From assembly GCA_030374735.1 (NCBI GenBank), contig JASCIV010000450.1, positions 4,464 through 19,824 on the forward strand: a stretch of DNA of 15,361 nucleotides, given 5' to 3'. The stretch comes from Gracilaria caudata (Eukaryota > Rhodophyta > Florideophyceae > Gracilariales > Gracilariaceae). Positions 7,626-15,267 of the stretch are shown piece after piece; positions within the stretch are counted from its first letter, which is position 1, and every line of letters starts with the position of its first letter. The notes beneath the pieces were generated by a model that saw only the letters and a list, made by a program, of their open reading frames with translations, had not been told where the DNA came from and did not search any database. The translations under genes were made by a program, and so were the position numbers.

Positions 7626-8592
7626 TTCTGAGAGAGAGCAGGCGATGAAACCGCAGTCAGGAATGATAGTGTTTCGTTTCACGTCCAGCTCGAGCGAAGA
7701 TAAAAGCCACCTAAGAAGCGGAACTGAGCAAGGGTACGGGTGCGCCGCACGTCGTAATTCTGTTTCTTCCGACCTTTCCTCACCAGCGCAGCTGGCCAGA
7801 CACTGATTAGAAGCTGAAGCGAGCTCTAAAAGAGTTGCTCCGTGTAACACAGACAGTCGGCGTGGTGGAGATTTAGGGTTCTATCGAAAGGGCTGCCAAT
7901 ACGCTCAGTGGACCCATATTGCTCGAAAACTTACGAGAGACCGTTCCGACAGAATCTGTGCTGCAGTCTTTGTGAGATGAAAACGAACAACGCCATTCAG
8001 GGCGAATAGCCTAAACGGTTTTTTGATACTCGATCCGTACAGTTATGCGGGTGGAGTCGACGCGGGAGGTCGTCCAAGCGATCGGTCAGCTTGCCAGTCG
8101 TTGACCTGGGTGGCACGTTGTTAAAATGCCCCCGTCTACCTGCACGCATGCAGTAGGTCACGAACCGACCATCGAAGGAAGATCCTACCGCCGTTTCCCT
8201 GATTTTTTCCTTTGAAGGAAGAGCTCCGAAGGAGCCACTGGTTCGGGGTTTTCCAGGGTTTTTCTCGGAGGGTCTACACTGGGGTTGGATAACGGTGAAA
8301 GGCAACGGACGGGTTCTTGCACCCGATCTCGCCGATGTTATGAGGGTTGGGCGGAAGGCTTGCTGCCCGTGGTATCTTGGGTGGCTGACGTGGTACATGC
8401 GCAGCGCCCTGTCGTAGTGTGCCCCTTAGCCGACGGTCTGTAGAGGTTGAAAGAAGAGGTTGCGAAGAAGAAGGCGATCAGCGTCGGTGACGAAACGCTC
8501 TGCACTTGAAAACATCTAAGAGATCTGGTACTTTGTTGTCGTAGCCCAATGTGCGTGTGGCACAACTATTTACATGTAGTTGGTGGCTTCGG

Positions 8593-8600
8593 TATAAAGG
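8593..8600 (+). promoter_or_regulatory. Orphan TATA-like box
   Basis: TATAAAGG matches the boxes upstream of the two secreted-protein genes in this window. The following about 150 bp contain only short frames (for example an ATG at 8648 open for about 30 codons). It may mark a non-coding transcript, an unseen first exon, or nothing. Confidence 0.2.
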
Positions 8601-9130
8601 TATTATACGCGTTGGGTCTTTAGCAAGCCCCACATACGAGCAATTGATGTACAGTACGTGCTTCGTAAACGAGAGAGAGAATGGGAGGAGTCATGCATGG
8701 CAGAACTAGGTGCGCGGGTGCATACAGAAATTGCTAAACAAATTGTTTTGTTTGGGCAAACTTTGGGCCAAACAGAGCGAAATCGATAAACAACTTTGCG
8801 CAGCTCGTCTTGTGTTCCACCATTGTCTTCTTTGCTATCTCTATGCGTCCAGCAAACAATACACCAATGGCAAACACTGTCGGCTTCTAGCACTTTTCTA
8901 CAATACAAAAGGCCTAATCGTCTGCTTCCCTCGGCTGCTGTAACCGCCGTCGTGAATTCGGCTGCGCCTGCAGGTTTTTAGGCGCGGTATGCAGTCAAAA
9001 CAGCACCACTTGTAGAACAAGTTTCTGTTTCTACATAACCAGAAAAGAGTTAGTCGCAAGCATAGAATGGTCGTAGACGGCGCGATGCTGGTGGAAACTT
9101 ATGCTTTGCCGGTCATACCGCGCATCGTGT

Positions 9131-9151
9131 GTGGGAAATTCCCACTGGGAA
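9131..9151. repeat. Overlapping palindromes (two mutually exclusive hairpins)
   Basis: GTGGGAA (9131-9137) and TTCCCAC (9139-9145) are perfect inverted arms around one A. TTCCCA (9139-9144) can instead pair with TGGGAA (9146-9151). The middle arm therefore has two possible partners. It could be a protein-binding site; function unknown. Confidence 0.35.
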
Positions 9152-9857
9152 TGTGGCGGGTTGGTTTGGTCGGCTTGCAAGATTTGGAAACACGCCCACC
9201 CAATTTCAAGATCTCTGATTGGCCGAAATTTAGCTGGATAGCCAACTGACAATTTTTGGATGCACCCAGTGGTACGGTAGCGGTGTGCAAAGGGTGGGAC
9301 GGCGTGATGCACACGAGGGGGTACTGACGGTACGCAACAGCGATGTCAACTTAACGGATTTTGTTTAGCTCAAATAACAACTTTCTAGTGCCAGCATGGA
9401 GGATCAAAAATTGTCCATTCTTATGGAAAGAACGTCAATATGTTTCACATAAAACATTCTTATACATTCGTATAATTCATGTAAAGAAAACTGTTTGAAA
9501 ATCAAGCATTCTAAGATGTATATTACGATCCGTGAACATAATACTATGTAGTGCAGAGTACAGTTTCTGAGAATTGGCGGATTTTTGCCTCTTTTTACAA
9601 TTTGCTTCTGTGAAGGAATAGGAAGGTCTTCTTTGCATAAAACTCTATTTCGCGCTTCTGGTCTCAAGAAGAACAAGGTAGGTAGGTAAAAAGAGCACTT
9701 TCGTGTTGTATGAATTCATGGCATAATAAATTGTTTACCCCAAGCGCTACACGGGGATCGTTAGAAAGAACTCAAGCTATGAACTCTTTTTCGGCGGGAA
9801 GGTAATCTTGAAAGTCTTCTGCAAGATTCGCGCGACCTGCATCCAGCATCAAACAAA

Positions 9858-10415
9858 CTATATCCCGAACCTCCCATACTTTCTCCTCCTTCCGGCTCTA
9901 TCCTTTAACGGATTAACCTGGCAGTCCTTTGCTTTTGTCCTACCATTGTTGCATGTTGTATCCGTCTTTGGCCACCGAGGCCTGGACTTGGCGATAGTTG
10001 GTTTTTTCACACCCGAACGACCTCCACGTGCACCCGCCCTGCCTCTTCCTCTTCCCCGCGATTTCTTTCTTGGCTCGTCCCTCAAGCACGTGCAGTGCCT
10101 GCAGCTGTCCCAGTTAATTTCATCCCCCGGAACGTCTGGAACAATCTCGCAATCGCCGCGTCTCAGTTCACAATGGGCGCTTTCATACACCCTTCGTCCA
10201 CCGGCCCCTCTCCTATAGGCGCCCCATTTGCATGCATCTGTGTCGCAGCGCCCATTTCCATTGCTCACCATTTCGCACGGCGGTCGGTCCGACGCTCGTT
10301 CAGTAACGTTGAGAGCAGATAAAGGGAGCGGCTCCGCGACACTGACAGATATGATGCAAGCGAGCGTCAGCGTGATGGCAAGTTTGCTTGCCCGTGAGCT
10401 GTTTTTTGGGCTCAT
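9858..10415 (-). CDS. Secreted cysteine-rich protein with RG-repeat basic tail
   Basis: This is a 185-residue frame. I chose the ATG at 10415; an upstream extension of the frame begins only with GTG. An N-terminal signal peptide is clear: basic start, hydrophobic core LAITLTLACIISVSVA (about 12-27), probable cleavage before EPLPL. One N-glycosylation sequon (NVT, Asn36) follows. The mature part has ten cysteines: C47, C57, C62, C82, C89, C105, C108, C110, C155 and C165. The even number fits an extracellular disulfide-bonded protein. Residues about 115-138 form a low-complexity RG/GR repeat (SRGRGRGRAGARGG) and the C-terminus is also strongly basic (AGRRRKYGRFGI). I recognise no domain family. 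Possible roles include cell-wall or polysaccharide binding through the basic tail, or defence; these are guesses. A TATA box lies about 130 bp upstream of the start codon. It stands alone, with large gaps on both sides. Confidence 0.7.
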   Translation of the reverse strand: MSPKNSSRASKLAITLTLACIISVSVAEPLPLSALNVTERASDRPPCEMVSNGNGRCDTDACKWGAYRRGAGGRRVYESAHCELRRGDCEIVPDVPGDEINWDSCRHCTCLRDEPRKKSRGRGRGRAGARGGRSGVKKPTIAKSRPRWPKTDTTCNNGRTKAKDCQVNPLKDRAGRRRKYGRFGI

Positions 10416-10546
10416 TGTGGTGATGAAGGAGTTTTTGAGAAGTTTGAGCGGCAAAGCCGGTTTCGTAAACACGAAGGGTGGTTTGAAGACTGAGAGTGGA
10501 GTTGAGGGATGTGTTGGTGTTGGGGCCGTGAGGTTGCACTGGTCGC

Positions 10547-10555
10547 CCTTTTATA
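10547..10555 (-). promoter_or_regulatory. TATA box of the secreted cysteine-rich gene
   Basis: On the minus strand this reads TATAAAAGG, a near-perfect TATA element. It sits about 132 bp before the ATG at 10415, which would give a 5' UTR of roughly 100 nt if transcription starts about 30 bp downstream. The predicted UTR is C/A-rich and contains no upstream ATG. Confidence 0.65.
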
Positions 10556-12357
10556 CTCTACCACAGAGAGGAATCGTTTCTGTTTTAGTGCCTCCGGGGT
10601 ACTTATTCTACAGCTGCACGCATTGATGGTTGGGCTATTACGTTGGCGCTGGAGTTTGAGAACGGAGGACCTTTAGGTGATGTCAAAAACACATTCGTTC
10701 TGCCCTAAAGTGTGAGATGTTTCCCAACTGCCAGCGAGTTCTCGTGACGATGGGAAACAAGGATGGTTGGCGATTTTGATGTGGGTAAAATTGTTGTGAG
10801 AGAGAGATGGAGCGAACGTGAAGAAGAATGTAATAAGGAGATGGACAACGTGGCTTTTTCCGAAGACTACTTCGTTGGATGCTGGCGCGCTGCGTGAGAA
10901 GCAGATGCTATCAACCGCAAGGCTGCGATGGTGAATGAGGTGTGATCTCTCTCAGAAGGATGAGGTAGACACTCTGTGATGCGCCAGCAATCGGTATAAG
11001 ATGCGTGGCGCGCTTGTTGAACAAGAACAAGGAGTCGGCGTTGCTTTTTCGCGCTGAAATGCTTTGCTACGTGTACTCCATGGCGCACGCCTCTTATTTC
11101 ACTTTCCACTGCTCTGTACCAAGGGTAAGGAACGGCGAAGCAGCTCTCGCCTGAGGGACACCGAAGAGGCCGATCGGTCTAAATTTAGCTTTGCGTGCTA
11201 TCACATTTTGTTTCGGCGGGGTGGGAAGGGTGGACACTGAAATGCACAACTTTAGGTTAACGTGTGCCTTGCACATATGCTCGCGTTTTTACGATAGATT
11301 GCTCACCCTCGTAACTTACGAAATCCGGTAACGCAGCTAACTTAGCTTTTCAGTCTATGGCGTCCCACGCAGCGCCCAAGTCCGCAGCCTGATCTTGTCT
11401 AAGAGGACGAAACCGTGCAATCCAAACACTGTATATAGTGTTGAGGTTACAAAACCAATAAACTCCGTACTTCAAGGGGCAGAAAATGTTCAATTTTCTT
11501 CATGAATCGCAAGTCGGCCACTTGCTCTACAACGCTCCAAGACATCTCCTCCAAAACCAGAAGTCGTATGAACTGCCACTTATGGCTGTTCTGTGGCTCA
11601 CCCTTGCACCATCACCGGATTAATGCAGAGGGACCGCGTTGCACATTTTTATTCAGCTCCTTCAGGTCCGTGTGTGCAGTCCAAGATCTGGTACCGACTT
11701 GCCTTGCCTTTCGCTGCGTGTTTGTGCAAAGTCTTTGCTCCCGTTACGCCTGACAGAAGCATTTCTCTCTAATATGAATCAGCAGCATTCACATGACTGT
11801 TTTGCTATTACGGTAGGGATTTCGGTGCAACCTCAGAGTTTCTTTACGTGTATCTCCCGTCACGTTCTGCTCTTGATTCGAGTTGTTAAGTGGCTGAACC
11901 TCTCGCGAGTATTGACATCTATTCTGTTTCTGAAAGAGCCATCACGTCTACCAAATGGCCCACTCACTTGGAAACGAGATGAATGAACAGATGAAACGTA
12001 ACCTATAGCCTTTTTGTTTGGGTTTAGGTTTACTGCCTCTTAGTTTCCAGCCAAAATTCAAGCGTTTCGGTGTGGTACGAAAGAGTGGAACCATCTCTTG
12101 TTCGTTTGTTTTTCGAATTCGCCAGCTCCAACTCAAACATTTCAGTTGATCACCAAATGATTTTTCAAATCGGGTGATCGACTTTATGAAATGTGAGGAC
12201 GGGCGCGGGTGAATAAGGCTTCAAAGGAGGCATCAAATCTCGGACGAGGCGCATTAGATGCGGTGAGTTGCTTCTTGCCGTGCGTTTTCAACGTGATTGG
12301 ATAGAAACAGATTTGGGGCTTTCTGGTTGCTGCCTAGCGCCTAACAGGGCCACCTAG
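10556..12357. other. 1.8-kb region with no convincing gene
   Basis: This holds the upstream region of the minus-strand secreted gene, with one inverted repeat (GTTTCCCA 10719-10726, TGGGAAAC 10751-10758). Beyond that are short frames without domain or signal-peptide support. A TATATA-like element near 11432 precedes two short ATG frames (11486 and 11502) that look random. The first exon of the gene whose exons lie at 12358-12776 should be in or near this stretch. A canonical 5' splice site (GTGAGT, 12263) is a candidate donor, but I could not join it to a credible first exon. Confidence 0.45.
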
Positions 12358-12776
12358 CGTGCAAGAGTGGCTGAATGCGCCCTCGACGAGTCGTGTGCTG
12401 GCAACGGGTGCTCCGCATATGCGCTTGAATTCCAAGTTTTCGAGAAAGGAAAAAATTACATTTGCAAAAGCAAGGTCAAGGCAATCAAAATTCAAATCTT
12501 TGACGATCCACAGTTCGCTTTCATTGAAAGTACCTTCGTTGGTAATGTTACCCTAGTAGAAGCAAATGCGTGCAGAGGACCATTTTGTTATCCCTCGGGA
12601 CACAAGGACGCGAAGATCTTTCCATATATCAATTCTCAAGTAAGCCTATCGTTTCTTACAACCTGTATGGATTCCTCTTTCTGCCACCTGAATTGATGCC
12701 ATATGGTTTCTTTTTGTTTTGGGTTCAGTTACGACGGCGCTCTAACGGAGTAAGAACTGAGTATCAGTGGGATTGA
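12358..12776 (+). CDS. Orphan spliced exons of a cysteine-containing protein (5' end missing)
   Basis: The first exon part (about 12358-12639) is open for 94 codons but has no Met, so it must be internal or belong to a pseudogene. It is preceded by an in-frame TAG at 12355-12357, which also offers an AG acceptor; a second AG is at 12364-12365. It encodes clustered cysteines near its start (CALDESCAGNGC) and a CRGPFC motif near its end, between alternating hydrophobic strands (KAIKIQIFDD and GNVTLVEA). At 12640 a canonical GTAAGC donor follows the codons for INSQ in phase 0. A T-rich tract and TTCAG end the intron at 12728. The second exon continues in frame and stops after 15 codons (ending EYQWD) at 12774-12776. 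I recognise no family. The cysteines suggest an extracellular protein like its neighbours. No first exon or promoter could be assigned. Confidence 0.4.
12640..12728 (+). other. Predicted GT-AG intron, phase 0
   Basis: This 89-nt intron has donor GTAAGC and acceptor TTCAG. A T-rich tract (TTTCTTTTTGTTTTGGG) sits directly before the acceptor, and TTGAT is a plausible branch site. Removing it joins two open frames in phase. Confidence 0.5.
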
Positions 12777-13862
12777 AATGACTGATAAATCATAAATCGG
12801 TGTTTGGTCTCAAGGAGACATATGCTTCTCACACCATTTGTGGAAGACTTGAAAAGAGGTGTTGACATGAAGAGTCCGGTCTGGCAATGATGCGTTGCCG
12901 AAAACGAGGAAAGCAATATGCATGTTGAAATAGGAAATTAAGTAGAGGTGGAACGACATGCGATACTTCAGAGAGGTGCAGATCGGGGACGCCAACGTAG
13001 TCGCGAGCAGTAGCAATGACATGAATTGAAGGAAGAGAAGGGATCAAAGGTGATACGGTGAGTCAAAGCCGGCATTTTTTATGAGGTGTTTTGATGTGGT
13101 TCATTTTCGCTTGGACTGGTCCTCTACCACAACAAAAATGTCATCCTGGACGAGGCTTCAGATTAGCGAATGACGGTTCCACGGTGCTCATCTTCCTATC
13201 TTTCTGTTACTCTCGTCCTCTTAGCTCGCAGAATCCGGCACCGTCTCACATCGCTTCATGCCACCAGTCATAACTACTCACTACTGCGAATTTTCTGGCA
13301 CTTAGCTTCCAGCATGATTTATAAGCGAATTTTCACGAGGGCTCTGAATGAAGCCCTACACAACGATGCATTAAACGTTTCAAAAAGAGCCGAGCTGTTC
13401 TGGTTTAAGGGAGATTGTTTCGCAACAGGACTCACTTGAAGAATTGTTTTTTGATGTGTGCAGCTTACCCTAGGTAGTCATTACAAGAGTTTGTTTTGGG
13501 CTTCAAAACGGAGAGAACCAGTGTGGCATTAGGAATGGTTTGCAACAGCTTAGAGATTGTAGAGCGAAATGAATGCGTGGACAAAGGAGGATTCAGGAAC
13601 TGACAAGTAGTTGCAGATTTCGTGTGGCTGGTGGCATATTTGGTTGTTGTGGTGAGGTGTAAAGTTTTGGCGCTTCGCTTGGCACACTCGATAGGGTTTG
13701 TAGGGCTGTTCTACGTGCTCGAAAATTGGAAACAGCGATCGTGCGGGGGTTGTTTTCATTAGCTTGAATTGGTGTCAGTCGGATGACGAGTGGTTTGGAT
13801 GGCTACCCTAGAGATAAAGCACATTTGATTGCGTGGAGTAAGAATGCGCTTCTTCGGATGGG
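12777..13862. other. 1.1-kb region with no convincing gene
   Basis: It contains several short frames on both strands. The minus-strand frame 12810-13022 starts with ATG and a hydrophobic segment (MSLLLLATTLA), but the rest lacks any pattern. Another frame on the same strand through the same bases (12829-13047, no ATG) looks equally protein-like, so neither is called. The last about 200 bp should be promoter of the cysteine-rich gene that follows. Confidence 0.4.
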
Positions 13863-13870
13863 TATAAAAA
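13863..13870 (+). promoter_or_regulatory. TATA box of the small secreted cysteine-rich gene
   Basis: TATAAAAA lies 117 bp before the ATG at 13980. With a start site about 30 bp downstream, the 5' UTR would be roughly 90 nt. This is nearly the same layout as for the minus-strand cysteine-rich gene at 9858-10415. The predicted leader is C/A-rich and has no upstream ATG. Confidence 0.65.
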
Positions 13871-13979
13871 CCACGGCGAACGCACTTTGTGGAGTAGGGA
13901 AATTAACATCGCAACTGCCAAGCCGATTAGCAACTCCGAAAAAACATTCACACAAGCATTCATACTCACAACCCAAGCA

Positions 13980-14309
13980 ATGATCTGTGCGAAGAAGCTG
14001 TTCGTGATGATGGTACTGGTGCTGGTAGCGACGATGGCGAGTGGCAGTGGGCCCAAATGCGGCCAAACGTGCAAGAAGGCAAAGGGCCCCAAGTTCACGT
14101 GCGTGCCGGTGTTCTGTCCGCCTCATTCCAAGTGCCTGATCCCCGCCACTTGCAAACTGTCCAGCCACACGTTCTTCTTCAAGCGCATCCCGGATGCGAA
14201 ATGCTGCAGCACGAAGGCGGCATGCGTGACCTTCAGGTTCGCTGGCGGCCGTGGGGAGGCATTGACGGCGGCAGCGGGAGGCGATGAAGACAACGCTGTG
14301 TATGTGTGA
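13980..14309 (+). CDS. Small secreted cysteine-rich protein
   Basis: As an unspliced frame this encodes 109 residues. An obvious signal peptide opens it: MICAKK, then the core LFVMMVLVLVATMA (7-20), cleavage probably after SG at about 22. The mature part is basic and has nine cysteines: C27, C31, C41, C46, C52, C58, C75, C76 and C82. The pattern includes CVPVFCPPHSKC and a CC pair. The C-terminal about 25 residues are Gly/Ala/Glu/Asp-rich with no cysteine. An alternative model splices at 14306 into a second exon ending at 14528, giving 139 residues and a tenth cysteine. An even number is more natural for a disulfide-rich secreted protein. I recognise no family; it might be a cell-surface, wall, inhibitor or defence-type peptide. 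A TATA box at 13863 supports transcription. Start and secretion are well supported; the 3' end is open. Confidence 0.72.
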   Translation: MICAKKLFVMMVLVLVATMASGSGPKCGQTCKKAKGPKFTCVPVFCPPHSKCLIPATCKLSSHTFFFKRIPDAKCCSTKAACVTFRFAGGRGEALTAAAGGDEDNAVYV

Positions 14310-14434
14310 GCTGGGGCTGTGCATGGGCACATCTGCGATTGAAGTGTGATGAGATGGAGTTGACAGCTAGCTGCTGTTGGGCTTGTTTGATTGATTAAGG
14401 TAAAAGTTAATGTGTTGATGATGGTGGCTATGAG
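14306..14434 (+). other. Possible GT-AG intron in the secreted cysteine-rich gene
   Basis: GTGAGC at 14306-14311 is a canonical donor and overlaps the TGA stop of the unspliced frame. The acceptor would be TATGAG ending at 14434. The length is 129 nt. The phase (2) matches exactly the open frame downstream. The weak point is the poor pyrimidine tract before the acceptor. Confidence 0.35.
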
Positions 14435-14528
14435 CTACTGGCGAACGTGCGCGCACGGCAGCGACTTTAAGGGAGAGTATCGCGTTCCCGACATGTACAG
14501 TCCGCCCGAGAACTTTGCCAGTGTGTAG
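14435..14528 (+). CDS. Possible second exon of the secreted cysteine-rich gene
   Basis: Read in the phase set by the proposed intron, this gives about 30 residues (YWRTCAHGSDFKGEYRVPDM and 10 more, ending FASV) before a TAG at 14526-14528. Base composition is GC-richer than the flanking sequence and similar to the first exon. The residues look like real protein and supply one cysteine. A free-standing alternative from the ATG at 14421 would encode about 35 residues without a signal peptide. Confidence 0.35.
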
Positions 14529-14928
14529 CACCAGCTTCACCGAACTTCCCTCCAGAAAACAATCACCGGCTGCATCTACGCATGCTGCATCTACGAGCTG
14601 TTCTCACCCTCTGTAAAGAGTGCTTCGCTGTTAGAGAACGATATGAAGAACAATTAAGCAACTCTGGCGTCCTGCCTTGTTCTCTGTACCGGATCTCAAC
14701 TTTTTTAGAAGCTGACGCTGAAGCGAGAGTGGGATTTTTTGGTCTGTGCCGCTGTAATTCTTTGGACAGGTGCACTACAGAGACCGCCTTCTCATCTAAA
14801 CACCTCGCTCTCTAGACTACAAGCAGGTGGGCTCTCGTTAATCATCTATAGTCTTGCGTGTTAGAGAGCGAGTTCCACAATATCAAAAACGCTCACTAAA
14901 AAGAAGTCAAATTAGTTAGAACATATCA
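14529..14928. other. Intergenic region between the secreted gene and the right-edge exon
   Basis: This 400-bp stretch should hold the 3' UTRs of two convergent genes. It contains a 15-bp-period direct repeat near 14569-14595 and a 77-codon plus-strand frame (14582-14815) with seven cysteines but no convincing signal peptide, which I do not call. Confidence 0.4.
14569..14595. repeat. Two-copy 15-bp direct repeat
   Basis: GCTGCATCTACG occurs at 14569-14580 and again at 14584-14595, a period of 15 bp. It probably arose by a small tandem duplication in untranslated sequence. Confidence 0.5.
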
Positions 14929-15267
14929 CTACTTTTCAACCTCAACCTCTGCAGAGCAGCTGCCCGCAGACCTGTACCAGTCTCGTACCAGCTCACATCC
15001 ATAAGATTCGCAAGGGAATAAAATCACTCCAAACACTGCAACCTTCGTGCTCCTACCACCAATCTTAACAACGTAGGTCTCGCCTGCTTGTAACTGAGCT
15101 TCGGTAGAAAACACGTGCGGATTGAAATCAGTAGTGAAAACAACCCTATTACGCCCATTTTTATTGTGATACGCTTTGTTGAAACCATTCCGTCCTGACC
15201 TAGTATTTCCCGTTTTGCTCACAAGGGTGAATGGTACACCCAGGGGTGCCGAGCAATATATTGCTAC
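14929..15267 (-). CDS. Terminal exon of a minus-strand gene, partial
   Basis: The frame is open for about 117 codons to the TAG at 14929-14931. It contains no Met; its only start-like codon is TTG and an in-frame stop lies just upstream. It must therefore be the last exon of a spliced gene whose 5' part lies beyond the window, or a pseudogene fragment. Two AG acceptors are possible, ending at 15267 or 15264. The product looks like a mostly beta-strand domain: VPFTLVSK, NRVVFTTDF, GETYVVKIG and TKVAVFGVILF. A cysteine cluster (PCESYGC and SAGSC) and an acidic end (AEVEVEK) follow. I do not recognise the family. The strand pattern and cysteines suggest an extracellular domain, possibly related to the exon at 12358-12639 (a weak resemblance by eye). 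Confidence 0.45.
   Translation of the reverse strand, partial: VAIYCSAPLGVPFTLVSKTGNTRSGRNGFNKAYHNKNGRNRVVFTTDFNPHVFSTEAQLQAGETYVVKIGGRSTKVAVFGVILFPCESYGCELVRDWYRSAGSCSAEVEVEK

Larger units (their letters stand above)
7626..9857. other. 2.2-kb region with no convincing gene
   Basis: The first part (7626-7850) holds the ATG-less open extension of the Gag-like frame, probably its 5' UTR. From about 7990 to 8500 the sequence is GC-richer and has small hairpins (8138-8158 and 8223-8235). A 133-codon minus-strand frame there (7997-8398) shows no recognisable domain. A TATAAAGG at 8593-8600 has no convincing coding start after it. An overlapping palindrome lies at 9131-9151. The rest (9320-9857) is AT-rich with short frames lacking ATG starts or domain signals. 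I found no tRNA, 5S or snRNA signature. Confidence 0.5.

Noticed and set aside
7997..8398. 133-codon minus-strand frame
   Set aside because: No domain, composition like translated non-coding DNA; kept only as part of the gene-free region note.
8790..8810. Short match to the beginning of U4 snRNA (CTTTGCGCAG)
   Set aside because: No U4/U6 pairing region, 5' stem-loop or Sm site follows.
9133..9143. GGGAAATTCCC matches the animal NF-kappaB consensus, and GTGGGAA the CSL consensus
   Set aside because: These factors are not expected in an alga; reported only as a palindrome.
9219..11200. Short similarity between 9219-9248 and 11168-11192 (shared AAATTTAGCT context)
   Set aside because: Match is about ten exact bases with poor flanks, not enough to call a dispersed repeat.
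12361..12435. tRNA-Ser/Leu-like start (GAGTGGCTGAATG) that could begin a tRNA gene
   Set aside because: No matching acceptor stem, anticodon arm or T-loop GGTTCGAATCC follows, and the stretch reads as an open exon.
12810..13022. 70-codon minus-strand frame starting MSLLLLATTLA
   Set aside because: Signal-peptide-like start but no TATA box or further pattern, and a second frame on the same bases looks just as protein-like.
14582..14815. 77-codon plus-strand frame with seven cysteines
   Set aside because: Weak hydrophobic start, no promoter, lies where the 3' UTRs of two convergent genes are expected; chance cannot be excluded.
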